Part shown: positions 1 through 7,515 of the stretch, in pieces
How positions within the stretch are numbered: the stretch's first letter is position 1
Layout: each line of letters opens with the position of its first letter
Assembly (NCBI RefSeq): GCF_034347405.1
Contig: NZ_CP133778.1
Location: forward strand, 5,740,501-5,804,500
Length of the DNA: 64,000 nucleotides
DNA from: Pseudomonas sp. CCC3.1
Lineage (GTDB): Bacteria > Pseudomonadota > Gammaproteobacteria > Pseudomonadales > Pseudomonadaceae
Direction of reading: 5' to 3'
Translations under genes and position numbers: made by a program
Notes under the pieces: generated by a model
The model's database searches: none
What the model was told of the DNA's origin: nothing
What the model saw: only the letters and a program-made list of their open reading frames with translations

Positions 1-357
1 GTGGGTTGCCAAGGCGAAGTCGGCTCGGCGTGCGCCATGGCAGCGGCGGGGTTGGCGCAAATCCTCGGGGCCACGCCCGAGCAACTGTGCAATGCCGCCG
101 AAATTGGCCTGGAACACAACCTGGGCCTGACCTGCGACCCGGTGGGCGGTCTGGTCCAAGTGCCGTGCATCGAGCGCAACGCCATCGCGGCGGTCAAAGC
201 CATCAACGCCGCGCAAATGGCCCTGCGCGGCGACGGCCAGCACTTCATTTCACTCGACCGGGTGATCCGCACCATGCGCGACACCGGCGCCGACATGCAC
301 GACAAATACAAAGAAACCTCACGCGGCGGGTTAGCGGTGAGCGCGGTGGAGTGTTGA
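1..357 (+). CDS. sdaB: L-serine ammonia-lyase, C-terminal part
   Basis: This is the last 118 residues of an iron-sulfur L-serine dehydratase, which turns serine into pyruvate and ammonia in the cytoplasm. The conserved alpha-domain segments GCQGEVGSACAMAA and LTCDPVGGLVQVPC are visible, followed by the usual C-terminal stretch ending about 25 residues after DTGADMHDKY. The cysteines in these segments are the type that hold the 4Fe-4S cluster in this family. The gene runs off the left edge, so the GTG at position 1 is an internal valine and not the start. Its position just before gbdR matches the known pairing of sdaB with the betaine regulon, where it removes the serine made by GlyA. The isozyme name (sdaB rather than sdaA) rests on this context. 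Confidence 0.9.
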   Translation: MGCQGEVGSACAMAAAGLAQILGATPEQLCNAAEIGLEHNLGLTCDPVGGLVQVPCIERNAIAAVKAINAAQMALRGDGQHFISLDRVIRTMRDTGADMHDKYKETSRGGLAVSAVEC

Positions 358-830
358 TTGCCAGTCCCTGTAGCCGGCTGAAGGCACAGATATTATTAGA
401 AATCGCTCAGATTTAATAAAACCGCCTGAAGAGTTCGTCGGGATGTTTAACTACCAGCCTGTCTGGTTTCGGTAGAAATCTTATGAGGTGTGTCGGGCGC
501 GCTTTTTAAGCGCACAGCGCCCCCTTTCAGCGCACACCCTCCACCAGCACCTTTGGTGACACGGACGCGTCCTACGTGTTTCCCACAAGTGCTACCGATT
601 TGCTCAACACGGCCCCGCGCCCTGCGCCACGTCTGTTTAGACGTTGTTTAAGCCTGCGTTCACCATCACCCACCTAGACGTATTACGACGTCGTTTTCAG
701 ATTTTATTGAATACCCATTCAAGTTTAGGCACGGCATTTGCGTTGTGATTGCAAAGCCCCCGCTAAACGTGGGCCATAACAAGAGCCTGCGCCTGGGGCC
801 ATCACCCGCTTTGTGTGAGGAGATACTGCG
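358..830. other. sdaB-gbdR intergenic, 473 bp, no gene seen
   Basis: No convincing reading frame is seen. A GC-rich imperfect hairpin (GGGCGC...GCGCCC near 497-525) has no T tract on the plus strand. The 3' end holds the gbdR ribosome site, GAGGAG at about 820-825. The stretch probably carries the sdaB 3' end and the gbdR promoter and leader, but no specific promoter could be assigned by eye. Confidence 0.5.
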
Positions 831-1934
831 ATGACGTCGTTCAACTCCGGGGCCCAACCCCAGAACCGTACGCCTCAATCCATCGGTTTTTTGCTGCTGG
901 ACAATTTCACGCTCATTTCCCTGGCCTCCGCGATAGAGCCCTTGCGCATGGCCAATCAGTTGTCCGGCCGTGAGTTGTATCGCTGGAGCACTCTCAGTGC
1001 AGACGGCAGCCAGGTGTGGGCCAGTGATGGCTTGCAAATCACCCCTGACGCCAGCATGCACAAGGCCCCGGCGCTGGACATGGTAATTGTGTGTGGCGGC
1101 ATCGGCATTCAACGCAGCGTGACCCGCGAGCACGTTTCGTGGCTGCAAAGCCAGGCGCGTCAATCACGCCGCCTGGGTGCAGTGTGCACCGGCAGTTGGG
1201 CGCTGGCGTATGCCGGGTTGCTCGACGGGTTTGATTGCAGCGTGCACTGGGAATGCCTGGCGTCGATGCAGGAAGCCTTCCCGCGGGTGTCCATGAGTAC
1301 TCGCCTGTTTACCCTGGACCGCAGCCGCTCCACCAGTTCGGGCGGCACGGCGCCGATGGACATGATGCTGCACCTTATTAGCCGCGATCATGGCCGCGAA
1401 CTGTCGGCGGCGATCTCGGAAATGTTTGTGTATGAGCGCATTCGTAACGAACAGGATCACCAGCGTGTGCCGCTCAAGCACATGCTCGGCACCAATCAGC
1501 CGAAGTTGCAGGAAATCGTCGCGCTGATGGAAGCCAACCTTGAAGAACCCATCGATCTTGATGAGTTGGCGGTGTATGTGACGGTGTCGCGCCGTCAGTT
1601 GGAGCGCCTGTTCCAGAAGTATTTGCACTGCTCGCCGTCGCGCTACTACCTCAAGCTGCGTTTGGTGCGGGCGCGGCAGTTGCTCAAGCAAACACCCATG
1701 TCGATTATCGAAGTGGCGGCGGTGTGCGGGTTTGTCTCGACGCCGCACTTTTCCAAGTGTTACCGCGAGTATTTTGGGATCCCGCCACGCGATGAGCGCG
1801 TGGGCTCTAATACGGCGCAGCAAACCACGCTGGTGGCGATTCCGCATTCGCTGTTGCTGGCGCCATTGGCCGGGCCGATGTCGGCGCTTAATCAGGCGCG
1901 TAATGAATCGACGTTTGCGAGTGTGAGGGTGTAG
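831..1934 (+). CDS. gbdR: GbdR, AraC-family activator of glycine betaine catabolism
   Basis: A 367-residue transcription factor. Residues about 15-190 form a DJ-1/PfpI (class I glutamine amidotransferase-like) domain, with the family motif CTGSWALAYAGLLDG near residue 120. Residues about 225-325 hold the two AraC helix-turn-helix motifs, ending in VAAVCGFVSTPHFSKCYREY and FGIPPRDER. In Pseudomonas this architecture next to sdaB and the dgc, gbc and sox genes is GbdR, which responds to betaine and dimethylglycine and activates the demethylation genes. The start has a strong ribosome site (GAGGAG, 8 bases upstream). The gene stands alone, and its stop is followed 17 bases later by a REP palindrome. 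An alternative is another glutamine-amidotransferase-like AraC regulator such as CdhR or ArgR, but the neighbourhood favours GbdR. Confidence 0.9.
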   Translation: MTSFNSGAQPQNRTPQSIGFLLLDNFTLISLASAIEPLRMANQLSGRELYRWSTLSADGSQVWASDGLQITPDASMHKAPALDMVIVCGGIGIQRSVTREHVSWLQSQARQSRRLGAVCTGSWALAYAGLLDGFDCSVHWECLASMQEAFPRVSMSTRLFTLDRSRSTSSGGTAPMDMMLHLISRDHGRELSAAISEMFVYERIRNEQDHQRVPLKHMLGTNQPKLQEIVALMEANLEEPIDLDELAVYVTVSRRQLERLFQKYLHCSPSRYYLKLRLVRARQLLKQTPMSIIEVAAVCGFVSTPHFSKCYREYFGIPPRDERVGSNTAQQTTLVAIPHSLLLAPLAGPMSALNQARNESTFASVRV

Positions 1935-1951
1935 GGCAAGGTCAAAGCCCC

Positions 1952-2019
1952 TGTAGGAGCGAGCTTGTCTCGCGATCTTTTAAAAAATCAAAAGATCGCG
2001 AGACAAGCTCGCTCTTACG
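1952..2019. repeat. REP palindrome after gbdR
   Basis: Long hairpin with arms TGTAGGAGCGAGCTTGTCTC and its complement, meeting at GATCTTTTAAAAAATC. The right arm ends TCTTACGA, so its outer end has drifted. It may stabilise the gbdR 3' end. Confidence 0.9.
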
Positions 2020-2035
2020 AGTGACTTGCTTTCGC

Positions 2036-2293
2036 TTAAATGATCTTGCTTTGCTTGAACTGCACCAGCCCCGGCAGCAGTTGCTGGTCGATGGCCTGGC
2101 GCACCGCAGGCAAGATGGTCGCGCTGCTGGTGTAGAGTTTTTCGACCAGGCCTTTGAGTGCGCGGGCATTGGTTTCATTCAGTCCGCACACCACGCTTGA
2201 GCACGCTTGTTCAGCGTTACCCGACACGTCAAAGCCCAGCGAACGCAGTTGGCTCAGCAGGTCCTGCTCATCAATCAAATCTGCGTGCATCAT
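2036..2293 (-). CDS. Small hypothetical protein, 85 residues
   Basis: An 85-residue acidic-to-neutral protein, predicted mostly helical, with two cysteines in the ACSSVVCG segment and no signal peptide or membrane segment. I do not recognise the family. The start is the first of two adjacent ATG codons, preceded by GAAAGGG as ribosome site. Codon use looks like that of the neighbours, and the opposite frames give weaker candidates, so it is probably real. It stands alone between the gbdR REP element and a plus-strand terminator. Function is unknown. Confidence 0.6.
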   Translation of the reverse strand: MMHADLIDEQDLLSQLRSLGFDVSGNAEQACSSVVCGLNETNARALKGLVEKLYTSSATILPAVRQAIDQQLLPGLVQFKQSKII

Positions 2294-2491
2294 GTTTTTT
2301 CCCTTTCACAGAGGCGCGATCGAAGCTTGATTCTGGTAGCGCTTCTACAAAGGGGCAAGCAGGGTTTAAAGGGATGTCTGGTATGCCTAAGAACAGGTCG
2401 TTTTTGACTAAGTAAGCGCACTCAGGGCTGGGCACACTGGCATCAGCAACACTGTCGAGGGTTTGGTCACCGTCTCGGCATCACACACTAT

Positions 2492-2529
2492 TGGCCCCGA
2501 ACCTGTCACGGCAGGTTCGGGGCTTTTTT
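2492..2529 (+). terminator. Rho-independent terminator on the plus strand
   Basis: Stem CCCCGAACCTG / CAGGTTCGGGG with a 5-base loop (TCACG) followed by CTTTTTTG. The T tract lies on the plus strand, yet no plus-strand gene ends nearby (gbdR ends at 1934). It could also fold at the 3' end of the minus-strand DUF3010 transcript, but there it is followed by CCAATAG, not by T residues. See findings. Confidence 0.85.
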
Positions 2530-2541
2530 GTACTCGTTTTT

Positions 2542-2958
2542 TTAACCTTTGAGCAGCGCTGCACACGCCGCTTTATAAGCGTCGTGCTGGTATTTGTTCA
2601 GCGATGCAGGCAGGTCGAACGCATGCTTTTTGAATTGCGCGTTGAGGGTTTGCGGTGACAGCAATTGCACCTCGCACGCGTCCAGCAACTGGATGATGCC
2701 TTCGATCTTGAAGGTCGTCGGGCCACCGGCGAATTCGCCTTTTTTGCTGCGTTTTTTGATTGCGATACGGGTGATGGCGTTGGCCTTCACAAACGCTGCG
2801 ATCTGCACGGCGAAGGCTTTGACGTTGGCGGCGTCTTCATCGTCGTCGAGGGCGATTTTTTTAGTGGCAATCGCCACGTGTTCCAGGCCCTGTGCGCCTC
2901 GGGTCGCCAAGGCGAAAATGGCTTCGCTGCCTTTGATTTCGATACCGCAAATAGTCAT
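2542..2958 (-). CDS. DUF3010 family protein
   Basis: A 138-residue cytoplasmic protein of the DUF3010 family, recognised from MTICGIEIKGSEAI at the N-terminus, the KKRSKKGEFAGG segment and the C-terminal NKYQHDAYKAA. The fold is thought to be RNase H-like, and no reaction is established. An ATG six codons upstream is also in frame, but it lies inside the preceding gene, and the MTICGIEIKG start fits family length better. It begins 14 bases after the end of the LprI-like gene, so the two are probably co-transcribed. Confidence 0.7.
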   Translation of the reverse strand: MTICGIEIKGSEAIFALATRGAQGLEHVAIATKKIALDDDEDAANVKAFAVQIAAFVKANAITRIAIKKRSKKGEFAGGPTTFKIEGIIQLLDACEVQLLSPQTLNAQFKKHAFDLPASLNKYQHDAYKAACAALLKG

Positions 2959-2972
2959 AAAAGCCCCACAGG

Positions 2973-3374
2973 TCATTCCTGACCAATCGATTCCAAAAAT
3001 TCCGAGCGATCATCACTGATGGCCGCCATGCAGTCGTTTTGGGCGATGTTGAACGCTTCGGTGCCCGCCGTTGCCGGGAACACCACAATCGCGCAATCGG
3101 CATCACGCTGGTGCAGCCACAGCGCCTGCGCCGCTTTGATCTTGCTGGTGATGTTGTTGAGCTGGGTCGCGTTGCTGCCGTAAAGCGACTTCATGCGCGC
3201 TTGCAGCGCTTCGAAGTTTTCGGCCAGCAATTGCTCTGCGGCCTGTTTGCTGTACACCGAACACGCCAGTGTTTGCTGGTCGTTCTCTACCGCATCACAC
3301 GGGTTGTAATCGGCATCATCGGCGGCGTACGCACCACTGGTGATCAACGCCAAGGCCAGGAGAATCGATTTCAT
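2973..3374 (-). CDS. Exported LprI/DUF1311-type protein
   Basis: A 133-residue protein with a clear signal peptide (MKSILLALALITSGAYA, cleavage before ADDAD). The mature part has the spaced cysteines and the pattern typical of DUF1311/LprI proteins: C-x-Y-S-K-Q near residue 38, WLHQRDADC near residue 90 and a final NDCMAAI. Members of this family include periplasmic lysozyme inhibitors, but many have no assigned role, so only periplasmic location and family are claimed. It is the first gene of a likely two-gene minus-strand unit with DUF3010. The start has GGAAGCCGCA just upstream. Confidence 0.7.
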   Translation of the reverse strand: MKSILLALALITSGAYAADDADYNPCDAVENDQQTLACSVYSKQAAEQLLAENFEALQARMKSLYGSNATQLNNITSKIKAAQALWLHQRDADCAIVVFPATAGTEAFNIAQNDCMAAISDDRSEFLESIGQE

Positions 3375-3482
3375 TGCGGCTTCCTAATCCATAGTTGGGG
3401 CCGATTCTGGCTTAAGCGTCGGCCAATTAACAGCCGCGCCTCGTAAGCAAAGGTCAGGGCCGCCTCACGCTTTGTCGCGGAT

Positions 3483-3512
3483 TGACGCTTTCGGCAATCG
3501 CGCTGTCGCTTT
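3483..3512. promoter_or_regulatory. Direct repeat, candidate GbdR site
   Basis: TGACGCTTT (3483-3491) and TGTCGCTTT (3504-3512) lie exactly 21 bp apart, about 90-120 bp before the dipeptidase-like gene. A third related copy, TTTGTCGC, is at 3471. The reverse complement reads AAAGCG(A/T)CA. Two turns of the helix between half-sites is usual for AraC-type activators. Assignment to GbdR is inference from similar repeats before gbcA/gbcB and fdhA. Confidence 0.4.
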
Positions 3513-3603
3513 TGCACCCGGCTGTTTTTAACCCCAAGCCTATGCTGGCCCCAAAGCGCCGGCAGACGATTCGGCGCAGCAATCGCCTATAAGGGGACGC
3601 CTG

Positions 3604-4581
3604 ATGAGCCCAGCCGAGTTGCACGCAGACAGCATCGTTATCGACGGGCTGATCATTGCCAAATGGAACCGCGAGTTGTTCGAAGACATGCGCAAAGGCG
3701 GCCTGACGGCCGCTAACTGCACGGTGTCGGTGTGGGAGGGGTTTCAGGCCACGATCAATAACATCGTCGCCAGCCAGACCCTGATCCGCGAAAACAGCGA
3801 CCTGGTGATCCCGGTCAAAACCACTGCCGACATTCGTCGCGCCAAGGAGCTGGGCAAAACCGGGATCATCTTCGGCTTCCAGAATGCCCACGCGTTTGAA
3901 GACCAATTGGGTTACATCGAGATCTTCAAACAGCTCGGCGTTGGCGTCGTGCAGATGTGTTACAACACGCAAAATCTGGTGGGCACCGGCTGCTATGAAC
4001 GCGATGGCGGGCTCTCGGGTTTCGGCCGCGAAGTGGTGGCTGAAATGAACCGCGTCGGCATCATGTGCGACCTGTCGCACGTGGGCTCCAAGACCTCTGA
4101 AGAAGTCATTCTCGAATCGAAAAAACCGGTCTGCTACTCGCACTGTTTGCCGTCCGGCCTCAAAGAACACCCGCGCAATAAATCCGACGCCGAACTCAAG
4201 TTCATTGCCGACCACGGTGGCTTTGTCGGCGTGACCATGTTCGCGCCGTTTCTGGCCAAGGGCATTGATTCGACCGTCGACGATTACGCCGAAGCCATCG
4301 AGTACACGATGAACATCGTGGGCGAAGACGCGATTGGCATTGGCACCGACTTCACCCAAGGCCACGGTCAGGACTTTTTCGAAATGCTGACCCACGACAA
4401 AGGCTATGCCCGACGTCTGACCAGCTTCGGCAAGATCATCAACCCGCTGGGCATCCGCACCGTGGGCGAGTTCCCGAACCTCACCGAAACCCTGCTCAAG
4501 CGCGGCCACAGCGAACGCGTGGTGCGAAAAATCATGGGTGAGAACTGGGTTGGTGTCCTAAAAGACGTCTGGGGCGAGTGA
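3604..4581 (+). CDS. Membrane-dipeptidase-like protein with altered metal site
   Basis: A 325-residue amidohydrolase-fold protein of the renal dipeptidase (M19) family, like the PA5396-type gene of the GbdR regulon. The C-terminal half is normal: LSHVG (His159), the SHCLPSGLKEHPRNKSD segment (His180) and GIGTDF (Asp249). The first metal site is not. Where M19 enzymes have DGHND, this protein has DGLII (Leu16, Ile18), and the bridging glutamate of the GIEGGH-type motif is Gln93. It may therefore bind one metal, or act on something other than dipeptides. The ribosome site AAGGGGA precedes the ATG. It probably leads an operon with the V4R-like gene, dgcA, dgcB and the etf pair, so a role in betaine or dimethylglycine use is likely but undefined. 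Confidence 0.8.
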   Translation: MSPAELHADSIVIDGLIIAKWNRELFEDMRKGGLTAANCTVSVWEGFQATINNIVASQTLIRENSDLVIPVKTTADIRRAKELGKTGIIFGFQNAHAFEDQLGYIEIFKQLGVGVVQMCYNTQNLVGTGCYERDGGLSGFGREVVAEMNRVGIMCDLSHVGSKTSEEVILESKKPVCYSHCLPSGLKEHPRNKSDAELKFIADHGGFVGVTMFAPFLAKGIDSTVDDYAEAIEYTMNIVGEDAIGIGTDFTQGHGQDFFEMLTHDKGYARRLTSFGKIINPLGIRTVGEFPNLTETLLKRGHSERVVRKIMGENWVGVLKDVWGE

Positions 4582-4589
4582 ATATCTCT

Positions 4590-4708
4590 GGAGCCTACTG
4601 CGCTCGCCGATAGCCGCGTCAGGTCCTCGCGCCAAACTCGCCGTACGTCCCGTACTGTCTCGCTTGTCGCTCCGGTCCTTCCTTGCTCTCGACGAGCTCG
4701 CTACGGCT
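4590..4708. repeat. Imperfect 119-bp inverted repeat
   Basis: The spacer between the dipeptidase-like gene and the next gene is bounded by GGAGCC (4590) and GGCTCC (4703-4708). Partial complementarity runs inward (GCGCTCG against CGAGCTCGC, GGTCCTCGCG against CGCTCCGGTCC). It has no good T tract and no reading frame. It could fold as a long RNA hairpin inside the operon. Confidence 0.45.
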
Positions 4709-4794
4709 CCAAAGGCATTCACACAGCTTTTTTATAAGAGCAAGGCCAAAGCCACGCCAAGCAAAACAACGAATCAATTTTTGGAGTTGTACTC

Positions 4795-5325
4795 ATGGCT
4801 AAAATCGCCCCGCAATTACCGATCGAAGTCGACAGCGAGACTGGCGTCTGGACCTCTGACGCGCTGCCAATGCTCTACGTGCCACGGCATTTTTTCGTCA
4901 ATAACCACATGGGCATCGAAGAGGTGCTGGGCGCTGACGCCTATGCCGAGATTCTCTACAAGGCCGGTTACAAGTCCGCCTGGCACTGGTGCGAAAAAGA
5001 AGCCGAATGCCATGGCCTGGAAGGCGTTGCGGTGTTCGAGCACTACATGAAACGCCTGTCGCAACGCGGCTGGGGTCTGTTCACCATTCAGGACATCGAC
5101 CTCGACAAAGGCACCGCCACGATCAAGCTTGAACACTCCTGCTTCGTGTATGTGTACGGCAAGGTCGGGCGCAAGGTCGACTACATGTTCACCGGCTGGT
5201 TTGCAGGTGCCATGGACCAGATTCTGCAAGCGCGTGGCAGCCAGATCCGCACCGTAGCCGAGCAGGTTTATAGCGGATCGGAAGAAGGCCACGACCACGG
5301 CCTGTTTATCGTCAAGCCGTTGTAA
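4795..5325 (+). CDS. V4R/DUF5943-like protein of the dgc operon
   Basis: A 176-residue cytoplasmic protein, matching the small gene found before dgcA in Pseudomonas (PA5397 type). The C-terminal half, from LEHSCFVYVYGKVGRKVDY to FTGWFAGAMDQIL, resembles the V4R (4-vinyl reductase-like) small-molecule-binding fold. It lacks the cysteine cluster seen in some V4R proteins. The ATG follows GGAGTTGTACTC. It ends 15 bases before dgcA, so co-transcription is near certain. Its job is not established. Being fixed in this operon, it may bind a methylated amine or help DgcA. Confidence 0.7.
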   Translation: MAKIAPQLPIEVDSETGVWTSDALPMLYVPRHFFVNNHMGIEEVLGADAYAEILYKAGYKSAWHWCEKEAECHGLEGVAVFEHYMKRLSQRGWGLFTIQDIDLDKGTATIKLEHSCFVYVYGKVGRKVDYMFTGWFAGAMDQILQARGSQIRTVAEQVYSGSEEGHDHGLFIVKPL

Positions 5326-5340
5326 GTCGAGGATCGGGAT

Positions 5341-7401
5341 ATGGCGTTCGAAGCAATGTTTGAGCCGATTCAAATCGGCAAACTGACCATCCGCAACCGC
5401 GTGCTGAGCACCGCGCACGCTGAGGTCTATGCCACCGATGGCGGCATGACCACCGAGCGTTACGTGCAGTACTACGAGGAAAAAGCCAAAGGTGGCATTG
5501 GCCTGGCGATTTGCGGCGGCTCATCCGTGGTGGCCATCGACAGTCCGCAGGAGTGGTGGAGTTCGGTCAACCTGAGCACCGACCGCATCATCCCGCACTT
5601 CCAGAATTTGGCCGACGCCATGCACAAGCACGGCGCCAAAATCATGATCCAGATTACCCACATGGGCCGTCGCTCACGTTGGGATGGCTTTAACTGGCCC
5701 ACCCTGATGTCGCCGTCCGGGGTGCGTGAGCCGGTGCACCGCGCGACCTGCAAAACCATCGAGCCCGAAGAAATCTGGCGCATCATCGGCAACTACGCGA
5801 GTGCGGCGGGTCGGGCTAAAAAAGGCGGGCTGGACGGCGTGGAACTGTCGGCGGTGCACCAGCACTTGATCGACCAGTTCTGGAGCCCGCGGGTTAACAA
5901 ACGCACCGATGAGTGGGGCGGCAGTTTTGAAAACCGCATGCGCTTTGGCCTGGAAGTGCTCAAAGCGGTGCGCGCCGAAGTCGGCCCGGATTTCTGCGTG
6001 GGCATACGCCTGTGCGGCGACGAATTTCACCCCGATGGCTTGAGCCACGAGGACATGAAACAAATCGCCAAGTATTACGACGACACCGGCATGCTCGACT
6101 TTATCGGCGTGGTCGGCTCGGGGTGCGACACGCACAACACCCTGGCCAACGTGATCCCGAACATGAGCTTTCCGCCGGAGCCGTTTTTGCACCTGGCTGC
6201 TGGCATCAAAGAAGTGGTCAAGGCGCCGGTGCTGCACGCGCAAAACATCAAAGACCCGAACCAGGCCACACGCATTCTGGAAGGTGGCTACGTGGACATG
6301 GTCGGTATGACCCGCGCCCACATCGCTGACCCGCACCTGATCGCCAAAATCAAAATGGGCCAGATCGACCAGATCAAACAATGTGTGGGCGCCAACTACT
6401 GCATCGATCGCCAATACCAAGGGCTGGATGTGCTGTGCATTCAGAACGCTGCGACGTCGCGTGAATACATGGGCGTGCCGCACATCATTCAGAAAACCAC
6501 CGGGCCTAAACGCAAAGTGGTGATCGTCGGCGCAGGCCCGGCCGGGATGGAAGCCGCGCGGGTGGCGGCTGAACGCGGGCATGACGTGACTGTTTTCGAG
6601 AAAAAAGAGGCAATTGGCGGGCAAATCACGACCGCCTCCAAAGCCCCGCAACGTGACCAGATGGCCGGCATCACGCGCTGGTTCCAACTGGAACTGGCGC
6701 GGCTCAACGTTGACCTGCGCTTGGGCACTGCCGCCGATGTGGCGACCATTCGCGACCTGCGCCCCGACATCGTGGTGTTGGCGGTGGGCGGGCATTCGTA
6801 TGTGGAACAGAACGAACATTGGGGCGCGGCCGAAGGGCTGGTGGTCAGCAGTTGGGACGTGCTCGACGGCAAAGTGGCGCCGGGCAAAAACGCGCTGGTG
6901 TACGACACCATTTGCGAATTCACCGGCATGTCCGTGGCCGACTTTCTGGCGGACAAAGGCGCGCAGGTCGAAATCGTTACCGATGACACCAAGCCGGGTG
7001 TGGCGGTGGGCGGCACGTCATTTCCCACCTACTACCGCAGCCTGTACCCCAAAGAAGTGATCATGACTGGCGACATGATGCTGGAGAAGGTCTACCGCGA
7101 GGGCGACAAGCTGATTGCTGTGCTGGAGAACGAATACACCGGCGCCAAAGAAGAACGCGTGGTCGACCAGGTGGTGATTGAAAACGGCGTGCGCCCGGAC
7201 GAAGAGCTCTACTACGCACTCAAGCCGGATTCGCGCAACAAGGGCCAGATCGACGTAGAAGCGTTGTTCGCCATCCAGCCGCAGCCATGCCTGAGCGAAG
7301 CGGGCGACGGCTACTTGTTGTTCCGTATCGGCGACTGCGTGGCGCAGCGCAACGTGCATGCCGCCATCTATGACGCCCTGCGGTTGTGCAAGGATTTCTA
7401 A
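5341..7401 (+). CDS. dgcA: DgcA, dimethylglycine demethylase flavoprotein subunit
   Basis: A 686-residue flavoprotein that, with DgcB, oxidatively demethylates dimethylglycine to sarcosine. Residues 1-370 form an old-yellow-enzyme-type FMN barrel (FEPIQIGKLTIRNRV near the start, then ITHMGRR and a VNKRTDEWGGSFENRMRF stretch). Residues from about 385 form a FAD/NAD(P)-type dinucleotide domain (VVIVGAGPAGMEAARVA), as in trimethylamine dehydrogenase. The cluster motif between the domains has Cys348, Cys354 and Cys366, but Ala351 stands where relatives have the second cysteine. A REP hairpin separates it from dgcB. The start has GAGGATCGGG upstream. Confidence 0.9.
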   Translation: MAFEAMFEPIQIGKLTIRNRVLSTAHAEVYATDGGMTTERYVQYYEEKAKGGIGLAICGGSSVVAIDSPQEWWSSVNLSTDRIIPHFQNLADAMHKHGAKIMIQITHMGRRSRWDGFNWPTLMSPSGVREPVHRATCKTIEPEEIWRIIGNYASAAGRAKKGGLDGVELSAVHQHLIDQFWSPRVNKRTDEWGGSFENRMRFGLEVLKAVRAEVGPDFCVGIRLCGDEFHPDGLSHEDMKQIAKYYDDTGMLDFIGVVGSGCDTHNTLANVIPNMSFPPEPFLHLAAGIKEVVKAPVLHAQNIKDPNQATRILEGGYVDMVGMTRAHIADPHLIAKIKMGQIDQIKQCVGANYCIDRQYQGLDVLCIQNAATSREYMGVPHIIQKTTGPKRKVVIVGAGPAGMEAARVAAERGHDVTVFEKKEAIGGQITTASKAPQRDQMAGITRWFQLELARLNVDLRLGTAADVATIRDLRPDIVVLAVGGHSYVEQNEHWGAAEGLVVSSWDVLDGKVAPGKNALVYDTICEFTGMSVADFLADKGAQVEIVTDDTKPGVAVGGTSFPTYYRSLYPKEVIMTGDMMLEKVYREGDKLIAVLENEYTGAKEERVVDQVVIENGVRPDEELYYALKPDSRNKGQIDVEALFAIQPQPCLSEAGDGYLLFRIGDCVAQRNVHAAIYDALRLCKDF

Positions 7402-7418
7402 GCAGCGACCCATACCTT

Positions 7419-7486
7419 TGTAGGAGCGAGCTTGCCTCGCGATCTTTTGATCTTTGAAAAGATCGCGAGGCAAGCTCGCTCCTACA
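7419..7486. repeat. REP palindrome between dgcA and dgcB
   Basis: Full-length copy with arms GTAGGAGCGAGCTTGCCTCG and complement, with the centre around TTTTGATCTTTGAAAA. It sits inside an operon, so it may protect the dgcA mRNA or adjust the dose of DgcB. Confidence 0.9.
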
Positions 7487-7515
7487 GGGATCGTGTGAGA
7501 CCTGGGAGCTTCATC

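Noticed and set aside
1..357. GTG at position 1 as a true start codon
   Set aside because: The sequence is the middle of the serine dehydratase alpha domain, so the gene simply begins outside the window.
497..525. GC-rich hairpin considered as the sdaB terminator
   Set aside because: The stem is interrupted and is followed by CCTTTCAGC, not a T tract.
831..1934. Naming this gene CdhR (carnitine) or ArgR instead of GbdR
   Set aside because: Both share the architecture, but the adjacent sdaB and the betaine demethylation genes point to GbdR.
7432..7515. N-terminal extension of dgcB from an ATG at 7432
   Set aside because: It would translate the right half of a REP palindrome (MPRDLLIFEK...). 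The same peptide appears by translation of REP copies across the window. The ATG at 7516 has a proper ribosome site.
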